Source: Lepraria neglecta
Taxonomy: Eukaryota > Ascomycota > Lecanoromycetes > Lecanorales > Stereocaulaceae
Assembly: GCA_033220425.1 (NCBI GenBank)
Contig: CM065649.1
Coordinates: 3,286,001 to 3,350,000 of the forward strand
Length of the DNA: 64,000 nt
Direction of reading: 5' to 3'
The position numbers and the translations under genes are program-made. The notes below the pieces were generated by a model. The model saw only the letters and a list, made by a program, of their open reading frames with translations, did no database searches and was not told where the DNA came from. Shown here piece after piece: positions 34,924 through 46,362 of the stretch (positions are counted from its first letter, which is position 1; every line of letters starts with the position of its first letter).

Positions 34924-35838
34924 GCGGGTATCTTGAAGGTAGATGAGGATGCAGACTATCAGGAGATGATGGAAAAAATCCCAATTGGAGACCATCCGCA
35001 TCCTCTACATCCTCCAGAAGCTCACGCAGTCCTAGCAGCAGTGCTTGGTAGAGCTACTGTCACGATCTGTGGGACTGGCCTCATCAGTCCTGGAAGGATT
35101 CGAACAGCCGCCTGGTTTCACTCTCACTATAGACGTAGACCGCTTTGCAAGTCTCCTTCGCTGCCTCCGAGATACAGCAGAGCAGGTGCTGGGTCGCCTC
35201 CCCCAATCCTCCATGATTGTGCAGCCACGATATCAGGGAAACTACAGAATACATCGGCCTTATCGCTCTCACATATTCTAGAGGAGAGCATCGTAAAGAG
35301 TTGTGTGCGGCTTGTGCTGGCTATGGCCACTCAGAAGAGGATTGTAGGATCGGGGAGGACAACATGCCGTACCAATGTACCTTGGCTATCTCATATACAG
35401 AGACGACATTGATGACGGATATATTCAATAAGAAAACAGCTGATCTGACATGGAAAGAGCCCGAGCTCACGTACTCGGCCACCTACACCCTTAACTAGGA
35501 CGCTCTGCCAGACGATGCGCAGGACGCCAAGGCTTATTGGAAGCGTGTACGTCGTCAGGTACTCGAGCTTTCCCTCAATGGGTGGCAATTGGATGCTTCT
35601 GTGGATAAGGTCTTACTCCTTAGGGAAGGTTCTACGGATAATAGGTTCGTGGAGGCTGTGTCGTATGCCATGAATGGATTTCAGAACCATACGCCTGAGA
35701 TTCATGCCGGGGATCCGCTCTACGTGGGTGTCCAGGGGCCAGCTGATTTGCTAAACAGGCACAGGGGGAAGGCGTGCACTACTATGACAACGAATTTGAC
35801 GGCCATTTCATCGAGCTCCGAGATCAGATGCAAGTAAA
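34924..35838 (+). pseudogene. Fragment of a possible Hsp70/actin-like ATPase family gene
   Basis: Pieces in different plus frames look like one decayed gene: MEKIPIGDHPHPLHPPEAHA (about 34970), FASLLRCLRDTAEQVLGR (about 35150), CTLAISYTETTLMTDIF (about 35380) and VDKVLLLREGSTDNRF then GDPLYVGVQGPADLL (about 35600-35750). The order and spacing recall fungal proteins with an Hsp70/sugar-kinase/actin-like fold, where a Leu-Gly-Glu-x-Gly strand and a Tyr-Val-Gly-Ala-Arg-Gly-like helix end the domain. A TAG at 35496-35498 is followed in frame by more coding-like sequence (DALPDDAQDAKAYW). The family assignment is tentative; the decayed state is more certain. Confidence 0.4.
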
Positions 35839-36095
35839 TTCGTGCCTTTCTACATTTCTTTAAGCTCGGTCATTAACCCTTACACTCAAAAGCAGGTTTT
35901 GGCTTTTGATCCCATGTAATATCGAGTTACGGGCCTTCACTCGAGTCTCACGCGGAATGGAACCGTTTGTTGGAAACCGATGTGTCTGTTTACAGTGAAG
36001 AATCACTCAAATCATAGTCTATGTAACGCATACTAGAAGTATCCTGATTGAAGCACTTGACATCACTTTTTCACCACCTCCCGAAGACCTCATCT

Positions 36096-38060
36096 TTACA
36101 ATTCCTCCTCGACCTTCATCTCTTCAACGTTGACCCAATCATTGCGTTCCTGAACCTTTCTGGCATCCTTACACTCCACAGTCACCTCACTAACATCCCC
36201 ACATACAGTGACCACGCGCACATTGTAGTTCGGCAGAGGCCTGTCGTTCATACCATCAGTGACCTTTTCAATCTCCCCGAAGAATGCATCCGTAACTTTC
36301 CTCTGAATGCCACGCACCACAGCGCTTTCAAGCGAGCGAGCACCAAGTTCTACATCATAGCCATCCTTCGCTAGCCATGTGGCGATACTGCCATCATCGA
36401 CATAGTTGATGAACGAGTGCCCTGGGAACTAATTTTGGGCAGTGTTGAGCGGAGCCCGGACTTTGTTCCTCAACTGACGCATGAACTTATAGGTCGTCAC
36501 GGCTTGCTCGTTATGGTTGAAGGGAAAGAAAGGAACAATTTCTGATATTCATCCTGTCACTGGCGCTGAGATCTCGCTGATGGCCTTTGTCTTGAGTGAT
36601 GCTTCCAAGGTCTTGAATGGAGCCTTCTTCTGCTGTTCCAAGCTTCTATCCTTGAGGTATTTAGTCCAGAACTTGCTGACGATCTCGACTCCGAAGTTTG
36701 TGGCAAGGACCCAGATGATCTGCGAGCAGTCTAGTTGCTTGTGGTTTCGGCGGTCTTTATAGTCGCCGTTCTCGAATAGCAGGAGCATTGATTTGCGCAC
36801 ATCGTCTGTCGTCTTCTCGTATTCATCCAAGAAGACCACAGCGCGCTGGCCGCTCAATTTGGCAAGGTGGTTGTTGAGTGGAGTGCCAGCTTGATGGCTC
36901 TGGTATGGAGCTTTTGGGCCGAAAATGTCTATCTCCATGCGCATCTCGGTGCAGTTGACAACCGGAAGGTCAAGCGATAGAAGACTGTCCATCCGTCTGG
37001 CGAGCTCGGTCTTTCCATGGCCGCTAAAGGCCGGTGAAAAGCAGAACCAGGGGCGTCTCGTTCTAGAACAGTCTGTGTCCCAACACAGCTTTCTGGACCT
37101 GCTCGGTAGCGTGGTGTTGTCCGATGACATGGTATGGTACTTCGAAGAGTGGCATCATCTCCCAGGCTTCCGCATACTGCAGCATTCTCTGGGTTGGATG
37201 GCCGATGTTCCAAGTTTTCCAAAGACTATACCGCTGCATGAGGTTGAGGTTCCGGCACAAAGTTTTTCGTATCTCTCCGGTACACCATTTGTAGAGAAGA
37301 ACCTTGTCTCAATTCGTGGAGTAAGTCACGCTCATTGGTGGTGCCTTGATGTAGTCTTGCCACATGTCTTGAGGAACATCGTGAGGGTTTGCTCCCCCTG
37401 AAAGCAGAGCCATAACAGTGTCAGTTATATCAGAGAGAGCATATTCGGCGCTCAGGATAGCATACGACAAGACTGGAAACCCTGCTGATGCATCAGAGGA
37501 GAAGACGCGGAGGCTTCGGTCTGCGTCTGCTTTGCACAGCATTCGTATGATCTGTGGCGAGTTGCGCTCCACAGCGAAGTTAAGTATCGGATATTGACAG
37601 CCTTGTGAGCCTAGCTGTAGCTGAACCCAAGAGCATAGGTCATGCTTGACTTTTGACGCTTCGTATGTGTTGAGGTAGGTCTCTATGGCCTTGGGATCCA
37701 TGTCGGCCTGGATGGCCCAGGCGACGCGTATTGAGAAGTCATGATGAAGTCTTGCGTGTTCGAGTCTGGCGGTGGTATTGCTTCAATCACAGCACTCCTC
37801 TAGATATGGCTCGAGGTTGATCTGTGGCAGGAAGAAAGGTAGGATGCTGAAACTCATGTTTGTTAGCAATAGAGCAAGGAAGACCTGGAGTTGCGCCTTA
37901 CTTGATGGGCATTTTCTCGCTGGTTTGAATTGCTTGTTTGAGCTTGAAGCCAGCGAGCTGCCTTCCAAAAGAGTGAGTTGCACGTTTGGATCCTCTGTGT
38001 CTACGGGACTTGACGAAACGTGTCGTAGGAGGCGGTGTCAAGCTATCAGGATGAGGTGTC
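36096..38060 (-). pseudogene. Clp/Hsp104-type AAA+ ATPase gene with ankyrin-like N-terminus, broken
   Basis: On the minus strand the 5' part (about 38040-37890, LKQAIQTSEKMPIK) precedes a likely intron, then LPFFLPQINLEPYLEECCD and a region with ankyrin-like spacing (ILNFAVERNSPQIIRMLCKA). The ATPase follows: YHVIGQHHATEQVQKAVLG, Walker A SGHGKTELARRM, Walker B AVVFLDEYEK, sensor IIWVLATNFG, then ISEIVPFFPFN and a Clp-type C-terminal region (GYDVELGARSLESAVVRGIQ). Stops sit at 37783-37785, 37063-37065, 36549-36551 and 36429-36431, the frame continuing after each, plus frame changes near 37040 and 37960. Such proteins are unfoldase-like and are found beside fungal recognition genes. Here it is a pseudogene. 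Confidence 0.75.
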
Positions 38061-38983
38061 GTTGGCATTTAGTCGCCTTGCCTGGGGGATATCTGTTTGT
38101 CGACATACATGTCTTTGTTCTGTGGTGGAGTTGCTGAGATGTACATTTCAAGCTCATGAGTTTCGTTGCCGAAAAGTATCGCGGGGTTGAGTATCAAATT
38201 GGTGTCATCGTTGCGTGTTGATGAAGACTCAACACTTCACATTCACGTGATGCTGTGCTCTTCGGGGCACTGCGAATGCAGGGGTTTGGTATATCAACAT
38301 AATCTCGACTCACGGCAACAAGCGCTTAGCTTTGTCTTTGTGGCTCCGGTGAATGTATGCCACGGTTTCTTTGTCATAGCCCGGGCGATTGTTGCTCGAA
38401 GGCCCATTGTACAGTAAAAGAATAACGAGAAAATAAATCTAGCTCGCTGGAGCTCCTGCATTCGACGATCGACGAAGCATGATGATGGTCATGTTAGCGA
38501 GCAATAGCATGCTATGCTCATTATATGAAAATCTCTCTGTGTAAAGGCAAAGGATTCAGCCGAATTTGCTAAACCGATAGATACTTAGCAGAGACCATAC
38601 AACAGCGTTAACAACATTGATGAAATCTCCCGCTGTAGATGGTGTGGTTGTGATGGTTCTGATGCCTTTGCTGGACCTTGGACCTTGTGCTCTACAACTT
38701 TGGAGCACATCATCTTTGCTCACAGATGTCCATGCCATATTTCAGACTGCCACACAATTGAGCAGTGACGTATACGATATGTCGGTTTACCGCTCACGTG
38801 TGTTGTGGCAATAAATTGACTCTAAGTCTGCTCTGTGGCTTAGTACTTTAGATGATGTAGGAATTAAGACTGGCTACTTTACGCTTCGAACGCGTCTCAA
38901 ACGCGCTTGATTGGACCTTCCCGATTACAAGCACCGACCTAAATTAATGTACAGCGCCAGGTATTCAATGAGATTTTCAGAAT
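38061..38983. other. Intergenic stretch without a recognisable gene
   Basis: Only short frames without motifs occur. It lies between the 5' ends of the divergent Clp-like and MYND pseudogenes, so it would have held both promoters. Confidence 0.4.
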
Positions 38984-40551
38984 ATGGCTTCCGTCGTCAA
39001 TGGTACCCGCGTGGCTCTGCCATTACTTGCAATAGTAGGTCATCTGTGTTGAGAATGCAGGAATGCCAATGGAGACAAAGGCTTGAGCCGATGCAAAGGG
39101 TGTAGACGTGCCGTGTGAGTGAACAACTTGGCCGGCCAATCAGCTTCGAGTATCCAGAAAGCTGACGCATGATAAAGATACTGCAGTTCAGCTGGCCAGA
39201 AGAAGAACTAGGACTCTGAACATAAGACGCTGTGCAAGCAACTTCGGCGGTTGAACGCTGGACCCTGGAAGGCACGTGGCAGACTCACTTGGGACAAGTA
39301 CCAAGAGCTACAGGTAGTCCAAAGCCTTTGTCTCGGACCTAGGATCTGGTGCTGATGGCATTCCATGGTGTAGCTTCTACGTTACGCCACTGCCATCGAG
39401 AGGGATGCGGATGGCAGAAAAAGGCCACATCAGATGAACAAAGACAAAATCGTACAGTAAGAAGTGACAACTTTCCGTGAAGTAGATTGTCCTGACTCAA
39501 CTTTCTTAGATTCCAACCTAAGTGCGAAAGCTGCTTCAGAACGCCCTTTGACGACGTAGATGTCGACTTCCACCCAAGTCCTTGTCAGGCATGCAAGCTT
39601 GCCTTCTTCTGCTCCGACCACTAACGATCCGATACTTTTGACGAGCATCGATCCCGGCAATGTGAGTATCTGCGCGAACACGGAGCCTGTGAGCTGGTCC
39701 GCGGTGATTACATACGCGAGACTGGATAAACGGCGATCCAATTGCCAACGGACGCCCCGCGATGGACGTACAAACTACTGAGTACGACGAAGAACTGGAA
39801 GGAATATTTCGACGATATCTCAGACAGTCCGCTTGCTGCATACATCACGAACGATTTCCAACCCGTATTCAATGACGAGTATTCTTTGAACAAATGTCGG
39901 TTCGTGAAAGTCGCAGTCAAGTCAAGCACCTATATCCTTGCCGGACTGGAACACGAATTTCCTGATGTTCCATCCAGGAAGAGCCTTACTGTTCACATTG
40001 TTGGAGCCGATGAGCAAGAGACCTTCACAGCAATGATGGCTGAAGAATTGCTCCACCTACTCCCAAACCTTAATAGCCTGACTGTAGGCTACATTGGGCC
40101 AGACGCTATTGAGAACCCCACTACTCAAACGGAGCTTCTGGATGTCGAACGTTGCCCCACATGCCAGCAAATGGGTCGGCCGCGGCGAAAAGTCTTTGTA
40201 GCTGGAGGTCTGTACCACGACTTCGCGCAATCTGAACTATTCCGTCGCCACCCTCCGGATTTGATCGTCGCATTTCATTCTGGCCCTTTCGAGTCAGAAA
40301 CCAGCACATGAAGGCCCACACTTGAGAGGATACTGGACCTTGGCATTCCTGCGTTGTTTACGACGTACAATAAGCATGAACCTATTGAAGAGGAGAAAGC
40401 ATTCGATGAAATGGGCGCATGCTTTTCGAAGAGGATGGAGAAAAATCGCTGGAGTGGCGTGCTTCCCTATTTCGACAGCTTTGGGGGGCGGTATGATGTG
40501 TACCATTTCAACGAGTACTGGTACATGGTGAAAGGGAGGCAAAGCGGATAA
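38984..40551 (+). pseudogene. MYND zinc-finger / MSS51 C-terminal-like gene, broken
   Basis: The ATG at 38984 (MASVVNGTRVALPLLAIVGH) leads into the first half of a MYND finger (ECRNANGDKGLSRCKGCRRA). An intron probably begins at GTGAGTGAAC near 39112. The second half follows (about 39178: YCSSAGQKKN, then DSEHKTLCKQLRRLN). The long C-terminal part from 39742 (EELLHLLPNLNSLTVGYIGP, then YHDFAQSELFRRHPPDLIVA) matches the MSS51 C-terminal type that follows MYND fingers in fungal proteins. Stops at 39050-39052, 39209-39211 and 40309-40311 each interrupt an otherwise continuing frame; the second replaces the Trp usual before x-x-His-Lys. The original may have had a role in protein interaction. It is now a pseudogene. 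Confidence 0.75.
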
Positions 40552-40559
40552 AGAGCAAA

Positions 40560-41400
40560 ACCCCAGGATTCCGGCTGCGAACGGCTTTTTAGGTATCTTA
40601 ACATCTTGTATCCCATAGCGGCGACTCCAAAGTCCAAGCCTTGCCGAGCCAGAAAATTGTTGTTTGGGAAAGTGGAAGCTAGTAAAGCTTTGGGATTGCA
40701 CAAACAAGCGCTATAAATGAATGAGATCCCACTTGGTACCGCGGGCTCCAGCATGACCGAGATGAGCTCTAACCTACTCGGTATGAGCTATGCCAAACGG
40801 CCATTCGCCTCATCATCGCCATGGTTTGACTCTCCTCAATTCCTAGCTTGCAAGATCCAGTGATCCCATGATATAATTTCAATTAGTCAACTTGTTGCCT
40901 CATATCGAGCAATATCACAGAACTGTGATACTGGAGTTGCTTAAACGGTGATTGCCAGTTGTTGGTCTCTTACGTTCGCCTCTGGGTCTTATCGTCAAGT
41001 TTGACATTTGACCCTTCCTGGTGGGTCAATTTGACTCATTCTTGCCTCGCATGGATCATTATAAAAGCCCCTGGTTCTCCAGAAAAGTGTCTCATCCAAA
41101 TCCCCCCTTCAAAAGCAGCTCATATAACTCAAAGTCACCACAAGTTTTACACAAAGGCCTCAAATCGATTTCTCCAATCACCACACAATGTGTTGGGTTA
41201 CCATTGTAACTTATTCTTGTCGTTGCAGCTCTTACACACGTACCGACCGGACTTGTTATTTCGTCAATGGATCATACCCTTGTGTGAAGATCCCAAGCTA
41301 CGAAAATTCTCCCATGGCCTGTCCGCGCTGTGTCGACGCATCGTACTACCGTAGGGGATAGCAAGGATAGACATCTGGGTCTATGGATACCTGATGCCAT
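40560..41400. repeat. Left copy of a divergent tandem duplication
   Basis: The stretch resembles 42280-43080 in order and content: a block containing GTCCAAGCCT and AGATTGCACAAA-like sequence, a TTGGTACCG block (about 40733), a TATAAAAGC box (about 41060), a TTTTACACAAAG block (about 41147), then a tiny Cys-rich ORF. Spacing between copies is about 1.7 kb. Similarity is moderate, so the duplication is old. Confidence 0.6.
41188..41361 (+). CDS. Small cysteine-rich protein, 57 residues
   Basis: The ATG at 41188 starts MCWVTIVTYSCRCSSYTRTD and the TAG is at 41359-41361. There are seven Cys (2, 11, 13, 23, 32, 45, 48), including a C-x-C and a final CPRC. There is no signal peptide, so it is probably intracellular or a metal-binding peptide. 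A TATAAAAG box lies about 125 bases upstream. A related ORF lies in the right duplicate copy at 42854-43021, which supports coding. The family is not named; similar short proteins starting Met-Cys with C-x-C are common in Pezizomycotina. Confidence 0.5.
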   Translation: MCWVTIVTYSCRCSSYTRTDRTCYFVNGSYPCVKIPSYENSPMACPRCVDASYYRRG

Positions 41401-42279
41401 GAGGAGCTTTTGAGGGCGGATTGCACCCGATTCAACATCGAGTGCAATAACACGAGGTACAAATTGTCGGCAGGATTGTTGATGGAAATAGAATGTGAGA
41501 TGAATGCCCTGGAGTTGGTGGGAATGTTGTGGCCAAGCGGTATCTAGTTAACACTTTGCACTTTTTCAAATTACCCTTTCAAACCGAGAACATGTTGAAG
41601 AGAAAAGTGATACGGATGGAACATAGCGGCCCTTGCGCGCCTTGTGATAATGTATGAGGCTCCGAGACGACTTTTATTGGCTTCTGGTCTGAGACCTAGC
41701 TGTCGCTGTAGCGGAGTTCTCAGTTATCGAGAAAACATACAAGAAGGTCACCTGTATTTATGACTCTGACCTTGCGCTCCTACTCAAGCACAAGCCTACC
41801 AACTGAGGTTGTCAGTTGGCACTTAAAGCACGCTTGGGCTACTCATAAATTAGTTTCGGGTTTAACTGAATGCCAACTTCTGGTATCAGTATTATGCGGA
41901 GAAGACGTGCAGTGTCTGCTTACAGGAGCAATACTATACCGGACCATCCCCAATGTCTTGTCACTAATCATCATCTCGTCGCCTCATGATAGCATCAGGA
42001 TCTTCGTGACTGTCGTATGTATAGCCCTATCCATTAGCGACAAGGATTTCTCGGTCAGCCTAACAACTGACCCTTCTCACTTATGACTTTGGCGGAGTCG
42101 TAATGCCGCTCAACTAACCTAGCTCAGCTTTCGAGGCCTCGATCTACCTTAAGAAGGGCAGCCAGGTGAGCCAAATCCTCCCAGAAAGACCACTAATACT
42201 GCTGCGTAACGAATTCACCGTCAGGACATCAGAACCACGATACATACATGTGCACTATGACCGTTTATGAGAGCCCGAC
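41362..42279. other. Spacer between the duplicate copies, no recognisable gene
   Basis: A 108-codon plus frame at 41760-42086 has no motif and no partner and is not called. No repeat or RNA gene was seen. Confidence 0.4.
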
Positions 42280-43080
42280 TTGCAATGCAGATTTCTGTTT
42301 CCGCTGTAACATTGAAGTCCAAGCCTCACCGGGCTAGAAAATGAATGCTTGAGGGACGGGAGGAACTAGGGAAGCGTTGAGATTGCACAAATAAGAGCTA
42401 TGATTGTGCTGAGATTAGGCTTGGTACCGTGGAAATTTTTGCCATCAGTTTACCCTGTGGTTGCTTCGTAAATGAGTAATTAAGAGCGAGGCTTCTCTTA
42501 ACCATTGCTCTCGTTTGATGTACCCCCTTCCCTTGCGTGGCAAGATCTAACAGCCCGCGATATCGTCACCTCCATATGTTAATTTATCGCCTTAGAACGA
42601 GCCTCCGGGCAAGAGATGGAACATCGAAGCTCCTTCGATCGTGATTGTCAGCTCTTCGCCTCTCCCGCAGATCTCTAGATTCCGTTACGTTTGATGCTTT
42701 GACTCTCCGTTTTGATTCATACTTGTCGTCCTATGGCTTAGTATAAAAGCGGTTGCTCCTCTGAAATAATCTCAATAGACACAATTCAGACAACTTAAAA
42801 TTCCCGAACTTTTTACACAAAGACCCCAAATTTCATCTTACGATCACCTCACGAGGTGCTGGTATACCAAAGTCTATCCATCTTATAGTTGCGGCTTTGA
42901 AATCTGCATTGACCGACAGTGTCAATTTTATGGAGGAGAGCATCCAGGTTGTGTAACAAGAGAGGAGCTATCCACGGTACCCTGTTTGGACTACTGGTGG
43001 AATAATCGAGCTAGGGGATGATCGAGATAAACTGTGAGCCTTCCAATATTTATTGGCGTGGAAAGTATTTGCGTGCTGAC
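42280..43080. repeat. Right copy of the divergent tandem duplication
   Basis: It shares ordered blocks with 40560-41400: GTCCAAGCCTCACCGGGCTA, GATTGCACAAATAAG, CTTGGTACCGTGG, GTATAAAAGCGG (about 42741) and TTTTTACACAAAGACC (about 42817), then a Cys-rich ORF without ATG. The promoter-like TATA element and the leader are the best conserved parts. Confidence 0.6.
42854..43021 (+). pseudogene. Small cysteine-rich protein copy with lost start codon
   Basis: Aligned to the left copy, the start position has AGG instead of ATG (AGGTGCTGG against ATGTGTTGG). The frame then reads CWYTKVYPSYSCGFEICIDR and stays open for 55 codons to the TGA at 43019-43021, with Cys at comparable places. No other ATG lies close upstream in this frame. 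Either the start was lost recently or translation starts elsewhere. Confidence 0.5.
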
Positions 43081-44066
43081 TGTATCAGGTCGAAGTGAAG
43101 TCGAATAACGTTGGGCATAGGAGGGTGGTTTACGGCTTGATGAGATAGCACACACGTATATTTTGCAATAGAGTTTTAGAACAGAAACAAGGTTCAGACA
43201 GGGTTTCCAATTTCGTTCTTGTCATTAAGCCCAGTGTGCTCAAAGAGTCCCACGACAGAGCCCTGGCCTAGGATATATGGCCTGGGGCAGGAGAGTACGG
43301 TGGTAGGGGATGTGGCCAAATAAGTGCACGTGATCGAGCCACTGAGACTAAACTGACTACAGAATGGAACCTGAAACCTCCGTCAAGAGCCATCTAGAGT
43401 ACGACCATCTAATTTTGTCGATGTCAGCAACAGTGAGTCACCAATCAGGGCATCCGATTCCTCGGCATTGGCAGGGGCTTTGCTTCCAGTACGGCTGACG
43501 GTCATGTGGCCCGAATATGTATTATCACCAAGCCAATCATTTGCACGACTGAGACTCAGCCCATCTGCGACCCAAAGCGTAGAGATATAGTATGGATGAG
43601 CGTATTGTTACAAATCCCTTCTCGGCCATCCTACCATAGTCGATAAGTCATAAAATCGTAGAGTCGGCGTCGTCTCGTCTAGGTCCTCACTTAAAGTGCT
43701 CTTCTTCAAGCTTTCGTTAATAATTCTACTCGTTACCATAAACCAGCTTTTTAGATAACATTCATCCCTTTTCCTATCTCAAGTACCTTTTAATATACCC
43801 GTAAACGTCGTATCAGCCCAGTGTCGTAATATGCGCCTCATCCAGAGGAGCTCGAAAAGGGGAAGTTCCCCAGGAAGACGATAAGAACTGCGGCATAGCT
43901 AAAAACTGTCAGGATTCACACTTTTCAATATCGACGAGTATGGATACGGTTGGTTGCAGTAAAGACTGACGAAAGCGCGTAGGACGTAGATTAAAATGTT
44001 GTCTTGTGTATTTGCGTAAGACGATTGAGCTGTCACTCGCGTGAAACGTGCAAATGCATTAGGAGT
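43081..44066. other. Intergenic stretch without a recognisable gene
   Basis: No frame of 60 codons or more lies here. The region is mixed in composition and shows no repeat or RNA gene that I could recognise. Confidence 0.45.
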
Positions 44067-45495
44067 CTAACAATCGAACTCTAAAGAGGGCCATGTGCCA
44101 TCCGATCTAGCAGGGACAAAAAAAGATCAAGGGGCCATGACAGAATGCTAAACTTCGTAACTCACGTCGCGGTAGCGGCCAGCATTTCATGTCTCCTCGC
44201 CTTGGTGAACAAACTCACCGCCACGCTGAAGAGGAGCGTGAAAACCATGATTATGATTATCTTCAACGGGCCGTGTCCTGAAACGGTATACAGGACCGCA
44301 GATGGGCCAATCAAAAGTCCAACGGTCGTAAGGGTGAGGACGAGCCGTACAATCATATCAATGCGGTATTTGCTGATTAGGTGTATGTATGGGTCATTAC
44401 TTTTGCGGATTTGCTCCTTGGAAGTGAAAAGGCGCTGTATGGACGTCAGTAACTATATCTGATGACAATTCCACGTTATATTGTGGGTAATCGAGGATTG
44501 AGCGGTACCTCTCTTGTATGTTTGGGAAGACACCATTTCAGCGCGTCCTCGATTTTTCCATCAAGCCAGCCAGCTTCTTGTCCACTGTCTAAGGACACAA
44601 AATCATCCTGATGCTCCAGAAAATCCGATTCTTCCTGGGTGAGTGGTGCCTCATTCTGCATCCAGTTTACGAAGCTTTTTAGATTCCGAGGCGTCGGAGC
44701 TGTTAGTGACAAATATGCTCGCATCTGACTTACGGCAGAGTCTATAGAGATTGTCAGACTTCCTGGTCACCCAAAACAGGGATCAAAATAAGGGCACTCG
44801 CCATATTGTTTGAGCTTTGCATCTATTCTTTCAATCAGCGGTTTGCGGGAGAATTCGTCCTGTTCTCGGTCTTCGTCTGTCTTCCTCGACCTCAGTGCAA
44901 GGGGACATGCTATTGCGTCTTCTTCGTCCGCCTCGAGTAGATCTCTTTCTAATTGTCTCAATTCGTCCTGACGATAGAGGAGTACTCTGCTGCGGAGGAA
45001 GCCGTATTTTCTGCATATCATAAAGTTTTCGTCGCTGTTCACAAAGGCTGCTAGTTGGGGATACCCTTGAGGATGATCTTCGACTGTATCGCCATTAGAA
45101 TTGAGCTGTGATGACCCTCGTTGGTGGTGCATACTTCTTTGAACAAGTTTTAGGGCGCCATCTGACTGTCTATGCCGGGACAGGACCAACGGAGAGCTAG
45201 CGGACAACGTGAATTTCTTTAATGAGTCTGTAAGCCTGCGCTGAAGACTTCCTTCCTTGGAGTCTGTCCATGTCAGTCTTGATGGTAAGGTCGGGGGCGT
45301 ATTCCGCTGCGACTGACCGACTGCGGTGACATCACTTTTCTCGTTCACATCTGTTTCTTTAGCGGCCTCAGCGTTCTTCTCGGGGTCAACATCTAGAACA
45401 CAGTCGCCTGATGGCGCAACGACTGTACTGGTAGGTGATGTAGGACTGGTAGGAGCCGTGGGTGGTGGAGTCTCGGGACCAGAAGCATTTGGCAT
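44067..45495 (-). CDS. DUF6594-like membrane protein
   Basis: The ATG at 45495 (MPNASGPETPPP) follows a TTG that is not a start. Residues 1-100 are Pro/Ser/Thr-rich and disordered. The DUF6594-type core begins at QGYPQLAAFVNSDENFMICR, then RVLLYRQDELRQLERDLLEA and SRKTDED. After an intron near 44760 comes MRAYLSLTAPTPRNLKSFVN. A 74-bp intron (44508-44435, phase 0) precedes RLFTSKEQIRKSNDP, then two or three membrane segments (VRLVLTLTTVGLLIGPSAVL, IIIIMVFTLLFSVAVSLFTK) and a last 59-bp intron (GTGAGT...TGCTAG) to a stop at 44067-44069. The first intron ends are unresolved. The protein is likely an integral membrane protein of unknown function. It lies downstream of the 97-aa and caspase-like genes on the same strand. 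Confidence 0.7.
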
Positions 45496-45941
45496 CGTCA
45501 ATGTGTTACAATGAGACCTTCAACATGAATGTAACGTCGCAATGTCTTCGTCCAACTCTACTCAGGCTATTTGGACGACCTCACTTCATATAAATCTCTC
45601 ATGAAGGCTTACCGTAAGCTGTGGAGTAGCAGCGCACTATGGTGAGGCGCGACAGGGCGCCACCTCGCATTAGGAAGGTGCTAAGCTACATTAGCCTCGC
45701 ATTGGCGCTCCTGAATGCAGGATGCCCCACACTTAATGTGCGATCGAGTCGCATCGGAACTGACCGGCCGTTCCAGCCCCTCCGACTCCGCCCTCCCTCA
45801 AGGCTCAGCTCACAGAATTTGCGGGATCAACGAGGGCTGACGGCTGTTTACAGCGATTGAATTATAGCAGTGGCCAAAAAGCCAATTATCAAACAGGAAT
45901 GAGAGTCATTGTGCCTTGCGCCCAATTTGCCATCGATCGTC

Positions 45942-46362
45942 TCATGGGTGTGTCTTCAGGTTCGCTTGCAAATACACCTTGTTCTCCACGACACCATTGC
46001 GTGTCAACTTATACTGCCCCCTTCCAAGAATTTGGTATATCCTGTACGGATTGAGATCTGAGCCTCGACGGCCGTGGACATAGACTTCTTGGCCGAGCAT
46101 GTACATTTCCGGATACTAAAGGAGCCGGATTCTTAGTCGGTGGGATTCATGCACCACAGTACTACGAACTTACCTGGTTCTGCATATCCGCTGGCTTCTC
46201 GTAAACCCTACTTCTCGTGTCAGGCCTGAATGGCTGATCCTGGTCGTCTGACCCCCCGGTCTGAGAAGACTGTCCAGCCTTGTAAATTGGTCAGTGGAGC
46301 TGAAAACCTCGTGTTGGGTGAATGGACAGGAAAAGCCGGGTGTCCACCTTAAGATCGTTCAT
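45942..46362 (-). CDS. Small conserved-looking protein, 97 residues, three exons
   Basis: No long uninterrupted frame exists, but three exons join in phase 0. Exon 46362-46348 is MNDLK. Exon 46278-46174 (AGQSSQTGGSDDQDQPFRPD, then TRSRVYEKPADMQNQ) has a perfect GTAAGT donor. Exon 46115-45942 (YPEMYMLGQEVYVHGRRGSD, then YRIYQILGRGQYKLTRNG, KVYLQANLKTHP) ends at TGA 45944-45942. The C-terminal half looks like a small beta-barrel of the type with KVYL/GxYKL strands; the N-terminus is disordered. The first intron donor GTGGAC is weak, so exon 1 is the least certain. It sits between the caspase-like and DUF6594-like genes on the same strand. The function is unknown. Confidence 0.55.

Noticed and set aside
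41760-42086. 108-codon plus-strand frame between the duplicate copies
   Set aside because: No motif, no counterpart in the other copy and no splice partner.
44145-44462. 105-codon plus-strand frame
   Set aside because: It is antisense to the membrane helices of the DUF6594-like gene, which has splice sites and family blocks.
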